Shown here: positions 8,726 to 17,004 of the stretch, in pieces
How positions within the stretch are numbered: the first letter of the stretch is position 1
How the letters are laid out: each line of letters opens with the position of its first letter
Origin: Vibrio ulleungensis
GTDB lineage: Bacteria > Pseudomonadota > Gammaproteobacteria > Enterobacterales > Vibrionaceae
Direction: 5' to 3'
Assembly (NCBI RefSeq): GCF_016900875.1
Contig: NZ_JAFEUM010000001.1
Span: forward strand, 882,918-946,917
DNA length: 64,000 bases
The notes under the pieces: generated by a model
The model's input: only the letters and a program-made list of their open reading frames with translations
What the model was told of the DNA's origin: nothing
The model's database searches: none
Made by a program: the position numbers and the translations under genes

Positions 8726-8947
8726 ATGGCCAATGTCATGATACAGCGTAACGAACAAGGGCAACTTAGCTTGTATTTGCCCAAGAAAGATCTAGAAGAA
8801 TTAGTGACAAAATTTGAGTTTGATGAAGAGAGCAAATGGGGTGGAGAAGTGCATTTAGCCAATGGCGCCGTTTACTTTATTGAGCCGATGGCGGCCAGGC
8901 CCAAGCTCCCAATTAGTTTACGGGCAAAACGGCTTGTTGCTGCCTAG
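8726..8947 (+). CDS. nifT: NifT/FixU family protein
   Basis: A 73-residue NifT protein with the family pattern VMIQRNEQGQLSLYLPKKDLEE ... WGGEVHLANG, given here in two parts: MANVMIQRNEQGQLSLYLP, then KKDLEE and WGG. A role in nitrogenase maturation is suspected from conserved position, but mutants elsewhere show little phenotype. AAGGAG lies 7 nt before the ATG. It follows nifK as in Klebsiella and Azotobacter. Confidence 0.93.
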   Translation: MANVMIQRNEQGQLSLYLPKKDLEELVTKFEFDEESKWGGEVHLANGAVYFIEPMAARPKLPISLRAKRLVAA

Positions 8948-8999
8948 TCCCACTTACAGTACTGCAACTATCAAAATAGCTTAGAAGGAGAGTTAAAAC

Positions 9000-9659
9000 A
9001 TGGATTTACAACTGTCTAATGAAGTCGCACTTCGTATCTCTATGGCGTCAAAATCGTTGCCTGAGTTGGGGACCAAGTCGTTTTTGGGCCTGCTAATACA
9101 ACATTTGGGAGAGCCTCTTTCAGCGCAAAAGTTGATGTCGCTGTCACCAAAGTCGTTTCGTATATTAGTTTCTTCGGTTGATAAACGAGTCAATAACCAA
9201 GCAGTCAATCAGGCTCTCGCGGTATTGACTAGCCAAGAAATCACCCTTCAACAACCGCCAAAACCAGGCAATAAAGGCCCTTTGAGCGGCGCCAAACTGA
9301 GAGTCGCGGTGACGTCAAATCAGGGAGAGACCCTAGATGGCCACTTTGGGTCTTGTTTGCGCTTTTTAGTCTACGAAGTAAACGCACTAGAGAGTCAATT
9401 AGTGGATGTTAGAGACATTGACGGGACACAACGAGGCGAAAAGCGAACCGACGCTAACTTAGCGCTCATTAAGGATTGTCATATGCTGTTTACCTTATCC
9501 ATCGGTGGCCCAGCAGCGGCGAAGGTAACACGTGCCAACATCCACCCCATTAAAAAAACAGTAGAGACTCAGGTAGATACTCTATTAGGCGATCTGTCAG
9601 GTGTGATCAGAAGCAATCCACCGCCGTGGATCCAGAAGTTGCTGCTTTGTGAGTCATAG
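9000..9659 (+). CDS. nifY: NifY/NafY family nitrogenase cofactor-binding protein
   Basis: 219 residues, two parts. The N-terminal ~95 residues are helical and match the NifY/NafY N-domain that binds apo-NifDK. The C-terminal half (about 98-215) is a dinitrogenase-cofactor domain beginning VAVTSNQGETLDGHFGSC, with the conserved DGHFG. Proposed role: holding FeMo-co and stabilising apo-dinitrogenase during cofactor insertion. AAGGAG lies 9 nt before the ATG. The position after nifT matches Klebsiella nifHDKTY, so NifY is preferred over NafY. Confidence 0.88.
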   Translation: MDLQLSNEVALRISMASKSLPELGTKSFLGLLIQHLGEPLSAQKLMSLSPKSFRILVSSVDKRVNNQAVNQALAVLTSQEITLQQPPKPGNKGPLSGAKLRVAVTSNQGETLDGHFGSCLRFLVYEVNALESQLVDVRDIDGTQRGEKRTDANLALIKDCHMLFTLSIGGPAAAKVTRANIHPIKKTVETQVDTLLGDLSGVIRSNPPPWIQKLLLCES

Positions 9660-9668
9660 GAGATTGGT

Positions 9669-9971
9669 ATGACTGAGGTAAACAACCAAGGTAGCCCTGA
9701 TGCTGAATCAACGACTGAGATAGAGATAATAGGTCGTCGACTTAGTCGAATCGCTGATATTGATGAAAAAAGTCTTAGCTCGCTTAGACAAGACTACCCG
9801 CATCTTAGGTTTACACTCTGCTCCGAAGATGACACTGCTGAGCGTGAGCCATTTGTTACCTTTGACCATTTTGATCTTCATCTACTGTCGGCCGGAAACG
9901 GATGCCTAGGGCTAACATTTGATGTTTCCAATTACCGCGGAGTGGTTATTGCACTACGAGAGGCGTGGTGA
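9669..9971 (+). CDS. Small conserved nif-cluster protein (orf100), function unknown
   Basis: An acidic 100-residue protein with no signal peptide, cysteine pair or membrane segment. It starts 9 bp after nifY behind TAGGAG and is therefore co-transcribed with it. Small proteins like this recur between nifY and nifE in gammaproteobacterial nif clusters; I believe this is the family catalogued as DUF6129, but that is from memory. It precedes the nifE UAS by only 20 bp. Function cannot be deduced. A chaperone or adaptor role with NifY or NifEN is only a guess. Confidence 0.75.
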   Translation: MTEVNNQGSPDAESTTEIEIIGRRLSRIADIDEKSLSSLRQDYPHLRFTLCSEDDTAEREPFVTFDHFDLHLLSAGNGCLGLTFDVSNYRGVVIALREAW

Positions 9972-9990
9972 ATAGTGGCGTTAGTAGATT

Positions 9991-10006
9991 TGTTCGTTTT
10001 ACGACA
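9991..10006 (+). promoter_or_regulatory. NifA upstream activator sequence for nifENX
   Basis: TGTTCGTTTTACGACA is an exact TGT-N10-ACA match centred about 95 bp before the predicted nifE start. The arms resemble the nifH site (TTTGTTCG). Confidence 0.85.
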
Positions 10007-10067
10007 AAACTATGCACTGCTATGTCAGCAAAGTTAAAAACTTCAACATTTACAGTCGGTTAGTGAG

Positions 10068-10083
10068 TGGCTTTAGATTTGCA
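10068..10083 (+). promoter_or_regulatory. Sigma-54 promoter of nifENX-fdx-draT
   Basis: TGGCTTTAGATTTGCA: GG at 10069-10070 and GC at 10081-10082, spacing 10. Predicted start is near 10094. Confidence 0.82.
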
Positions 10084-10120
10084 GTAACGATAAGGACGTT
10101 CCTTAAGTGCAGGAGGCACT

Positions 10121-11575
10121 ATGAAACAATCGGAAATTCGGGTACTGCAGGATGAACCCGCCTGTGAACACAATGCAGGTGAAAAAAGTGGATGCAGCCG
10201 CCCAATACCCGGAGCAACGGCGGGGGGCTGCACCTTTGATGGTGCGCAAATCAGCTTATTGCCAATTGCCGATGTCGGACATATCGTCCATGGCCCAATA
10301 GGGTGTGCGGGTAACAGTTGGAATAATCGTGGTACAAAAGCCAGTGGCAGTAACTTATTTCGTTTGGGGTTTACAACCGACCTTAATGAGCAAGATGTGA
10401 TTATGGGTCGCTCGGAAAAAAGGTTGCTCCATGGGATAAAGCAGTTGATCGACGAGCACAATCCCCCCGCGGTATTCGTTTACACGACCTGTGTACCGGC
10501 ACTAGAAGGGGATGATGTAGAGTCGATATGCACCCTTGCCGAGCAACGATTTGGTCTACCGGTTGTTCATGTCGACAGCGCAGGGTTTTACGGCAATAAA
10601 AACTTAGGCAACCGAATAGCGGGCGAGGTGATGCTCAAGCAAGTGGTAGGGAGTGCCGAGCCTCCACCAAAGCCCGAGATGAAGCATGACCCTTCACGGC
10701 GCGTGCACGACATTGTTCTTATCGGGGAATACAACATTGCGGGTGAATTTTGGCATGTATCGCCTCTTCTCGAAGAATTGGGCTTGCGCGTACTTTGCTG
10801 TTTAGCGGGTGATACTCACTTTCATCAAGTACAAACAATGCATCGTGCAGATGTCTCCATGGTGGTCTGTTCTCGCGCTCAAATTAACGTCGCACGCAAA
10901 CTTCAAGAACAGTGGCAGATCCCTTGGTTTGAGGGGAGCTTTTATGGCATTGAAGATACCTCCCACGCGCTGCGCCAATTTGCGAGCATGCTAAATGATG
11001 AACGTTTGAGCGAGCATACGGAGCAACTCATTAAGCGAGAGGAAACTAGAGTACGCAAGGCATTGGCACCTTATGCCGAGAGACTCGCCGGGAAAAAAGC
11101 ACTGCTGTACACCGGTGGGGTAAAGTCCTGGTCGATTGTGTCGGCGTTAGCGGATATTGGCGTAACAACGGTTGCAACAGGTACGCGCAAATCGACTCAA
11201 GCTGATAAAAACCGGATCATCGATATTATGGGAGAGGAAGCGCTGATGCTGGAAGAGGGGGGAGCTCAAGTGCTGCTCAATGTCTACCATGAGCAGCAAG
11301 CGGACGTATTAATCGCTGGTGGACGAAATATGTATACCGCGATGAAAGCGCCTATTCCCTTTCTGCACATTAATCAGGAGCGCGAACATGCCTATGCAGG
11401 TTACGAAGGAATGATCACCTTAGCAAAAGAGCTGTGTAGAACCATAGAAAGCCCAGTATGGCATGCAGCACGAAGTAGGCCGCCTTGGGAGTTAACAAAA
11501 ATGTCAGATGGATCCACACGCAATGTAAATCATTCAATTGCCGATACTGTGGTCACTAAGGTGCAAGGAGCGTGA
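10121..11575 (+). CDS. nifE: NifE, FeMo-co biosynthesis scaffold alpha subunit
   Basis: NifE pairs with NifN as the NifD/NifK-like scaffold on which the NifB-derived Fe-S core is turned into FeMo-co. The NifD-like frame is clear: [18 protein letters not shown] near residue 25, [15 protein letters not shown] near 59, and [11 protein letters not shown] near 121. Length 484 is slightly longer than NifE of Klebsiella. GGAGG precedes the ATG by 4 nt and lies in the loop of a small AGTGC/GCACT hairpin (10106-10120). It ends 1 bp before nifN. Confidence 0.96.
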   Translation: MKQSEIRVLQDEPACEHNAGEKSGCSRPIPGATAGGCTFDGAQISLLPIADVGHIVHGPIGCAGNSWNNRGTKASGSNLFRLGFTTDLNEQDVIMGRSEKRLLHGIKQLIDEHNPPAVFVYTTCVPALEGDDVESICTLAEQRFGLPVVHVDSAGFYGNKNLGNRIAGEVMLKQVVGSAEPPPKPEMKHDPSRRVHDIVLIGEYNIAGEFWHVSPLLEELGLRVLCCLAGDTHFHQVQTMHRADVSMVVCSRAQINVARKLQEQWQIPWFEGSFYGIEDTSHALRQFASMLNDERLSEHTEQLIKREETRVRKALAPYAERLAGKKALLYTGGVKSWSIVSALADIGVTTVATGTRKSTQADKNRIIDIMGEEALMLEEGGAQVLLNVYHEQQADVLIAGGRNMYTAMKAPIPFLHINQEREHAYAGYEGMITLAKELCRTIESPVWHAARSRPPWELTKMSDGSTRNVNHSIADTVVTKVQGA

Positions 11576-11576
11576 T

Positions 11577-12959
11577 ATGAGCAAACTCATTAAACAGAGA
11601 GTCCCACTTGCGACTCAACCACTTAAAACCAGCGCAGCAACGGGCGCTGCGGTAGCGGCTCTTGGGTTTAGAGAGACCATACCCCTTCTGCACGGTGCTC
11701 AAGGCTGTGCGGCATTTAGCAAAGTATTTTTAATTTCCCATTTTAGAGAGCCTATTCCCATTCAAAACACCGCCATTGACCATATATCGGCTGTTATGGG
11801 CGGTGATGAAAACCTGTTCGACGCGCTTTTGTTGCTGTGTGAGAAGCATTCACCGGAGCTGGTTGCAGTGATGACTACAGGGCTGACCGAGATGCAAGGC
11901 ACAGATTTAGCCCGAGTCATTGTAGAATTTAAAAAAGCTCACCCCCACTTTACATCGACCCATATCGTACCGATGAATACGCCAGACTTTAGCGGCTCAA
12001 TGCAAACCGGCTTTGCTCACGCTGTTGACCGAGTAGTGAGGCAGATTGTCAAACCACCGGTTCGGCATCAAAGTGAGAAAAAGCAGCTGACCGTTCTTTG
12101 CTCGGTTGGTCTCAGTGGTGCGGATATCGAGACCTTAAAACGCTATGTGGAGGCGTTCGATCTAAAGGCGGTATTTGTACCAGATATTTCCCTTTCACTA
12201 GACGGTCATATGGGATCTGAAGAGTTTGTGTCGACCAGTATGGGCGGAACCTCGCTGCAAGAAGTTGAGCAGATCTCAAACAGCGCTGCGACCATAGTTG
12301 TCGGCGAATCGATGATGCCAACCGCAAGATGGCTCTACAAACGTTTCTCGATCCCTATCATTGAAAGTCAGATGTGCATGGGAATAGATCAAACAGATAA
12401 CTTAATCATGGCACTTGCTGAGCTATCCGATAAACCGGTACCGCAATGGATCACTCTACAGCGTAAACGTCTTCAAGACGCAATGGTCGATACGCATTTT
12501 TTCTTATCTTCGTCGAGGATGTCGCTCGGTTTAGAGCCCGATCTAGCGCTTGGGTATAGTGCTCTTTTGCACAGTGTCGGTGTGGATATTGAACGGTTAG
12601 TGACAACCATAGATACTTCAGGAGTCAAGACTATCGAGGCGAAGACCTTGATGGTGGGCGACCTTTCTATGTTAGCGCAAGTGGGTGACGAGGTTGACGC
12701 GATAATTAGCAACTCGCACGCGGCGAATATCTACGAGCCCATTGTACCTGTATTGCGAGCTGGATTCCCTTGTCATGACCAGTTTGGGAACATGGACATC
12801 AAGCAGATTGGCTATGAAGGCAGCCGTGAACGCCTATTTGCCCTCGCAAATAAGGTGATGCACAACCAACACACTGTATCACCTCACCAAAGCATATATC
12901 GCTTTAATGCCGAACAAGTAATACCTACATCCCAACGACGAGGGAGCGCGCTATGTTAA
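11577..12959 (+). CDS. nifN: NifN, FeMo-co biosynthesis scaffold beta subunit
   Basis: Beta partner of NifE, 460 residues. Visible family features are LKTSAATGAAVAALGF, HGAQGCAAFSKV and TTGLTEMQGTD, corresponding to the NifK P-cluster regions but with altered ligands, as expected for NifN. The frame is open back to 11538, but AAGGAG (11565-11570) lies 6 nt before the ATG at 11577 and this gives a start 1 bp after the nifE stop. The 3' end overlaps nifX by 7 bp. Confidence 0.95.
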   Translation: MSKLIKQRVPLATQPLKTSAATGAAVAALGFRETIPLLHGAQGCAAFSKVFLISHFREPIPIQNTAIDHISAVMGGDENLFDALLLLCEKHSPELVAVMTTGLTEMQGTDLARVIVEFKKAHPHFTSTHIVPMNTPDFSGSMQTGFAHAVDRVVRQIVKPPVRHQSEKKQLTVLCSVGLSGADIETLKRYVEAFDLKAVFVPDISLSLDGHMGSEEFVSTSMGGTSLQEVEQISNSAATIVVGESMMPTARWLYKRFSIPIIESQMCMGIDQTDNLIMALAELSDKPVPQWITLQRKRLQDAMVDTHFFLSSSRMSLGLEPDLALGYSALLHSVGVDIERLVTTIDTSGVKTIEAKTLMVGDLSMLAQVGDEVDAIISNSHAANIYEPIVPVLRAGFPCHDQFGNMDIKQIGYEGSRERLFALANKVMHNQHTVSPHQSIYRFNAEQVIPTSQRRGSALC

Positions 12960-13468
12960 ACACTAGGCGTAAATTGTCTGTTGAGCCTAAACCTAGCAAC
13001 GGTGAGCCAAACTTAATCGTTGCGTTTGCGACACAGGATAGGCGCCACGTCGATCAGCATTTTGGTAGTGCACGTTGCGTGATGATCTATAACGTCGATG
13101 CAACGCAATGGTCGTTATTAGAAGCGGTTGAATATTGTAGTGTCGATGAAGATAGGCACGCAAAATTACCCACTCGTATTTCAGATCTGTCTGAGCTCAA
13201 TTGCAGCGCTATTTTTTGTAATGCTTGCGGTGTGTCGGCTATTCGCCAGCTACTCGAAAATGGAATCAATCCTATAAAAGTCCACCTTGATACCGATATT
13301 CACTCATTGATCTCTGGGCTTCAACAACAATTATTAGGTGAGCCAATGGGGTGGGTTAAGCGTGCGCTAAAAGCGCATAGCGGTTTGCAAGGGCAAAAAC
13401 GTAACCAGGGCGAAAGACCGACACCAGACAGCGATAGGCTGTCACAATTAATGGACGAAGAGTGGTAA
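12953..13468 (+). CDS. nifX: NifX, FeMo-co precursor binding protein
   Basis: 171-residue NifX with a single NifX/NifB-type cofactor domain. The core reads VAFATQDRRHVDQHFGSARC (about residues 22-42), then the conserved CNACG near 86-90. It ferries VK-cluster/NifB-co between NifB and NifEN. The C-terminal ~35 residues are a polar extension. The start overlaps nifN by 7 bp, so the genes are translationally coupled. Confidence 0.92.
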   Translation: MLNTRRKLSVEPKPSNGEPNLIVAFATQDRRHVDQHFGSARCVMIYNVDATQWSLLEAVEYCSVDEDRHAKLPTRISDLSELNCSAIFCNACGVSAIRQLLENGINPIKVHLDTDIHSLISGLQQQLLGEPMGWVKRALKAHSGLQGQKRNQGERPTPDSDRLSQLMDEEW

Positions 13469-13486
13469 CTGCCACAAGGAGAATGT

Positions 13487-13795
13487 ATGACAACCATCAA
13501 AGGCTATACTCGTGGAGGAACCCCTTGGGACCCACAATTTATCGATGCGTTAAACGCTTCTAGCTGTATTGGCTGTGGACGCTGTTTTAAAGTGTGTTCA
13601 CGAGATGTATTTGATCTTATCGAAAAAGAAGAGCTAGAGGAAGACGACGATCTTTATGACGATTATGACGATGATCAAGTGATGATGGTGATGGCAATAA
13701 AAGACAGCCTAGACTGTATCGGCTGTGGGTCATGCGCTAAAGTGTGTCCGAAAAACTGCCACAGTTTCGAACCCAGCACACAACAGTCCAAGTAA
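13487..13795 (+). CDS. fdxB: Nif-specific ferredoxin III (2[4Fe-4S])
   Basis: A 102-residue ferredoxin of the nif-specific type that usually follows nifX. It starts TTIKGYTRGGTPWDPQF, followed by two cluster motifs CIGCGRCFKVC and CIGCGSCAKVC separated by a very acidic insert (EELEEDDDLYDDYDDDQ). It probably delivers electrons to FeMo-co assembly or to NifH. AAGGAG lies 6-7 nt ahead of the ATG. The symbol fdxB is used by analogy; naming varies. The 3' end overlaps the longest possible draT frame by 52 bp. Confidence 0.9.
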   Translation: MTTIKGYTRGGTPWDPQFIDALNASSCIGCGRCFKVCSRDVFDLIEKEELEEDDDLYDDYDDDQVMMVMAIKDSLDCIGCGSCAKVCPKNCHSFEPSTQQSK

Positions 13796-14631
13796 TCGGT
13801 AAAAAGGTGGTGACAGGCCAGTCACATTATAGGCAGAGTGAACAAGAACGACTGTTTCTTAAAACAATCACGCTGCCTTTTAACCATTGCAACCTTCCTT
13901 CAATCTTACTGGCAAGCCTTGCTTATCAATCTATCCCGGTACCACTGTATATTTATACCCTTGAACCTTGGTTGCGCGAGTTTCGGAAAAGTTGCATGAA
14001 GCTCTCGTCAATAAACGATAGGGTTGAGCATTTTCATCGCGCAATGAGCGAGCGCTACCAGGTGCATAAACCCAACGTCTGCGACGATGGTGAGGTTAGC
14101 AATCCATCAACCTATCGAAAAATATTGATCGGTTGGCTGTTTGACTCAGGCAATCAGCAAGGTGCAGTTTTACGTGCCTGGGTTGAATCTCGTTTTGGCT
14201 TGTTAACACGCTATCACAACTTGGAATTACTCGGACCAGACAGCGATCGCTATGACCATTACGCCAGTCTAAGTGGCTACTATTCGCTCAATAGTGACGA
14301 GCTCTTCTCGCAGCTCGACTTTCTCTATTATTACTGTCAATTGGAGCTGGGTACCCGCTACTCTTCAGTTGACCACCTCACCCTGTATAGAGGGTTTTCG
14401 ACGTTACCAACGCGAACCATCAATGAAGAACCGGTCTACTTGTTCAACAACCTAAGTTCAATGACAGAGGACCCTGAACTGGCGCTGCAGTTTGGTACGC
14501 AAGTGGTCAAGGTGGACGTGCCACGCTATAAAATAATCTGTTTCGATTCACTTCTACCGGGCACTCTAAGCGGGGAAAGAGAGTACATGGTACTAGGGGG
14601 ATTGTACCGGGGTGAGCAGCTTAGGGTATAA
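13744..14631 (+). CDS. draT: DraT, NAD+-dinitrogen-reductase ADP-ribosyltransferase
   Basis: DraT inactivates NifH by attaching ADP-ribose to Arg101, giving fast post-translational shut-off by ammonium or darkness in other bacteria. Family landmarks: NLPSILLASLAYQ, the block GWLFDSGNQQGAVLRAWVES plus RFGLL, QLDFLYYYCQ, LYRGF with the catalytic Arg, NNLSSMTEDPELALQFG, and GEREYMVLGGLYRG with the expected catalytic Glu. The start is uncertain: GTG at 13744 gives 295 residues but overlaps the ferredoxin gene, while GTG at 13807 or 13810 gives about 274 with no clear Shine-Dalgarno. It is the last gene of the nifENX operon. No draG is adjacent. Confidence 0.88.
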   Translation: MSEKLPQFRTQHTTVQVIGKKVVTGQSHYRQSEQERLFLKTITLPFNHCNLPSILLASLAYQSIPVPLYIYTLEPWLREFRKSCMKLSSINDRVEHFHRAMSERYQVHKPNVCDDGEVSNPSTYRKILIGWLFDSGNQQGAVLRAWVESRFGLLTRYHNLELLGPDSDRYDHYASLSGYYSLNSDELFSQLDFLYYYCQLELGTRYSSVDHLTLYRGFSTLPTRTINEEPVYLFNNLSSMTEDPELALQFGTQVVKVDVPRYKIICFDSLLPGTLSGEREYMVLGGLYRGEQLRV

Positions 14632-14648
14632 GCTATCGGTTTTGGCTT

Positions 14649-14664
14649 TGTCCGTTTTCTAACA
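14649..14664 (+). promoter_or_regulatory. NifA upstream activator sequence 1 for nifUSV
   Basis: TGTCCGTTTTCTAACA, exact TGT-N10-ACA, about 150 bp before the predicted nifU start and 18 bp after the draT stop. Confidence 0.65.
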
Positions 14665-14704
14665 ATCCAATTATCTGTTTCATGACAATTGGCAGCTCAT
14701 TCTT

Positions 14705-14720
14705 TGTACGCTAGGTGACA
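14705..14720 (+). promoter_or_regulatory. NifA upstream activator sequence 2 for nifUSV
   Basis: TGTACGCTAGGTGACA, exact TGT-N10-ACA, about 95 bp before the predicted nifU start, the same distance as the sites at nifF and nifE. Confidence 0.7.
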
Positions 14721-14779
14721 CTTATCAGGTTTGGAGAATATTCTCGTTTTATTTCAATTAATTACAAGGAGACTCTGTT

Positions 14780-14796
14780 TGGGTCTGATGTTTGCA
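14780..14796 (+). promoter_or_regulatory. Sigma-54 promoter of nifUSVWZM-modABC
   Basis: TGGGTCTGATGTTTGCA: GG at 14782-14783 and GC at 14794-14795, spacing 10, with the strong TTTGCA -12 element. Predicted start is near 14807. Confidence 0.8.
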
Positions 14797-14851
14797 ACTT
14801 AGCTTTTATACGCGTCTTCAGTTGTGAGATGCCCTTTAGCAAGGAGTGCTT

Positions 14852-15760
14852 ATGTGGAATTACTCAGACAAGGTCAAAGACCATTTTTTTCAACCGAGAA
14901 ATGCCAAACAGATTGATAATGCGAGTGCCAAAGGCGACGTCGGTTCGCTGAGTTGTGGTGATGCGCTAAGCCTTAGCTTACAGATTGATAAAGAATCCGA
15001 AGTAATAACCGATGCAGGCTTTCAAACCTTTGGTTGTGGCAGTGCCATTGCATCATCGTCAGCGCTAACAGAGATCATTATTGGCAAGACCATTGAACAA
15101 GCACTAGAAGTAACGAACAACGATATTGCTGAATACCTAGACGGGTTGCCACCAGAGAAGATGCACTGTTCAGTGATGGGCATGGAGGCGCTTCACGCTG
15201 CCATTGCGGACTATCGAGGAGAAAGCATTGAGGATGATCATGAGGAAGGCGAGTTAATTTGTAAGTGTTTTGCCATTGATGATCTGATGATAAAGCGCAT
15301 CGTGGCTGCGAATAATTTGACGACCCTAGAAGAAGTGATCAACTACACCAAAGCGGGTGGAGCGTGTTCATCTTGCCATGAAAAAATCGAATGGGTTTTA
15401 GAGGAGTGCGTGTTGGACAATCCTGTTTCTGCTGTGCAAAGCGCAGAATCGCAAAGCACTGCCATTCCCGAAACCGTTGAAGCTGTATACGATGATCAAA
15501 GTAAACAGAGAATCTCAATCATTGAAAAAGTGCTGGATGAGGCTAGACCGGGCATCGTGGCAGATGGGGGGGATATTGCACTGGTGGATGTGGAAGATGA
15601 CATGGTGTTCGTGCACTTGTCGGGCGCCTGTAGTGGTTGTGGATTATCGGGACTCACGCTCGCCAGTATCGAGAGCAAAATAAGCGCAGCCATAGGTGAA
15701 TCAATTACGGTGTTCCCAGTGCAAAGTGGCGCTCTGACTAAGGAGGCTACCTATGGATAA
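14852..15760 (+). CDS. nifU: NifU, Fe-S cluster scaffold for nitrogenase
   Basis: Full-length, three-domain NifU (302 residues). The N-terminal IscU-like domain has its three cysteines in SLSCGDA, TFGCGSA and MHCSVMG. The central 2Fe-2S ferredoxin-like domain has ICKCFAIDD and GGACSSCHE. The C-terminal Nfu domain has [10 protein letters not shown]. Clusters built with sulfur from NifS go to NifH and FeMo-co precursors. The ATG at 14852 ([12 protein letters not shown], the classic NifU start) has AAGGAG 5 nt before it and is preferred to an upstream start. It overlaps nifS by 8 bp. Confidence 0.96.
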   Translation: MWNYSDKVKDHFFQPRNAKQIDNASAKGDVGSLSCGDALSLSLQIDKESEVITDAGFQTFGCGSAIASSSALTEIIIGKTIEQALEVTNNDIAEYLDGLPPEKMHCSVMGMEALHAAIADYRGESIEDDHEEGELICKCFAIDDLMIKRIVAANNLTTLEEVINYTKAGGACSSCHEKIEWVLEECVLDNPVSAVQSAESQSTAIPETVEAVYDDQSKQRISIIEKVLDEARPGIVADGGDIALVDVEDDMVFVHLSGACSGCGLSGLTLASIESKISAAIGESITVFPVQSGALTKEATYG

Positions 15761-16991
15761 CCTCAATAAAAAGCAACATTCAGAGCTAAAAACGGTTTAT
15801 CTAGATAACAATGCCACCACCCAAATTGATCCTGCAGTTTTAAGGGCAATGATGCCCTATTTGAGTGAGTTTTATGGAAACCCATCTTCGATTCATCAGC
15901 AGGGCGCTACAGTGGGTATGGCGGTTGAAACCGCTCGAGAACAGGTGCAATCGTTAGTGGGGGCACAATACTCTTCTGAAATCATTTTTACCTCTTCCGC
16001 TACCGAAGCTACTGCAACAGCGATCTATTCCGCATTAGAAGCGCTGCCTGATCGAAAAGAGATCGTCACCACTGCGGTAGAGCACCCCGCGACTTTAGAG
16101 TTGTGTCAACACATGGAACGTAAGGGCTACACAGTGCATTACATCGGTGTCGATAGCCGTGGTCGATTAAATCTTAATGAGCTAAAACGCGTGTTAAGTG
16201 ACAAAGTGGCGGTAGTCAGCATCATGTGGGCCAATAACGAAACAGGCACTCTTTTCCCCGCAGCCCAAGTGGCAAGGCTTGCGAAGAGCGTTGGTGCGCA
16301 AGTGCATGTTGATGCGGTACAGGTCTTAGGTAAGTACCCTATTGATGTAAAGTTGACGGACATTGACCTGTTAAGTTTGTCAGGACACAAATTTCACGCC
16401 CCTAAAGGCGTTGGGGCGCTGTACCTTAGACGCGGTACACGCTTTCGCCCGCTCTTTAGGGGAGGTCACCAAGAGCGAGGACGCCGTGCAGGCACTGAAA
16501 ACTGCGCGTCGATTGTAGGACTAGGAAAAGCGGCAGAGCTGGCCGAGATTTCGCTCGACGCCGACATTAGCCGAATTGCCATGATGCGAGATAGGCTGGA
16601 GCAAGGCATTCTAGCCCGCATACCCAATACCTTTGTCACAGGTAACCCTCTAGAAAGAGTGCCTAATACCGCCAATATTGCTGTGGAATATATAGAGGGG
16701 GAAGCGCTTTTATTAATGATGAACCATGTAGGCATCGCCGCATCGTCGGGCTCTGCCTGTACCTCAGGCTCGTTAGAGCCATCACATGTAATGAAAGCAA
16801 TGGCAATCCCTCTCACAGCGGCCCATGGAACGTTACGTTTTTCGTTATCGCGTTTCACTCAAGATGACGATATTGATCATGTGTTAGAGCATCTACCTCC
16901 TATTGTCGAGCGTTTAAGGAGCATGTCGCCTTATTGGAATAGCCGCGACACTGTTGGTAGTGAAGCAAGCTTTAATCCTGCTTACGGATAA
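15753..16991 (+). CDS. nifS: NifS, cysteine desulfurase
   Basis: PLP-dependent desulfurase that provides sulfur to NifU. The PLP lysine is near residue 213 in [12 protein letters not shown], and the persulfide cysteine near 336 in [10 protein letters not shown]. It begins [12 protein letters not shown], typical of group I desulfurases. At 412 residues it is slightly longer than classical NifS because of a short C-terminal tail. AAGGAGG precedes the ATG, and the start lies inside nifU (8-bp overlap). Confidence 0.95.
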   Translation: MDNLNKKQHSELKTVYLDNNATTQIDPAVLRAMMPYLSEFYGNPSSIHQQGATVGMAVETAREQVQSLVGAQYSSEIIFTSSATEATATAIYSALEALPDRKEIVTTAVEHPATLELCQHMERKGYTVHYIGVDSRGRLNLNELKRVLSDKVAVVSIMWANNETGTLFPAAQVARLAKSVGAQVHVDAVQVLGKYPIDVKLTDIDLLSLSGHKFHAPKGVGALYLRRGTRFRPLFRGGHQERGRRAGTENCASIVGLGKAAELAEISLDADISRIAMMRDRLEQGILARIPNTFVTGNPLERVPNTANIAVEYIEGEALLLMMNHVGIAASSGSACTSGSLEPSHVMKAMAIPLTAAHGTLRFSLSRFTQDDDIDHVLEHLPPIVERLRSMSPYWNSRDTVGSEASFNPAYG

Positions 16992-17004
16992 AGGGGCGGG
17001 TAGC

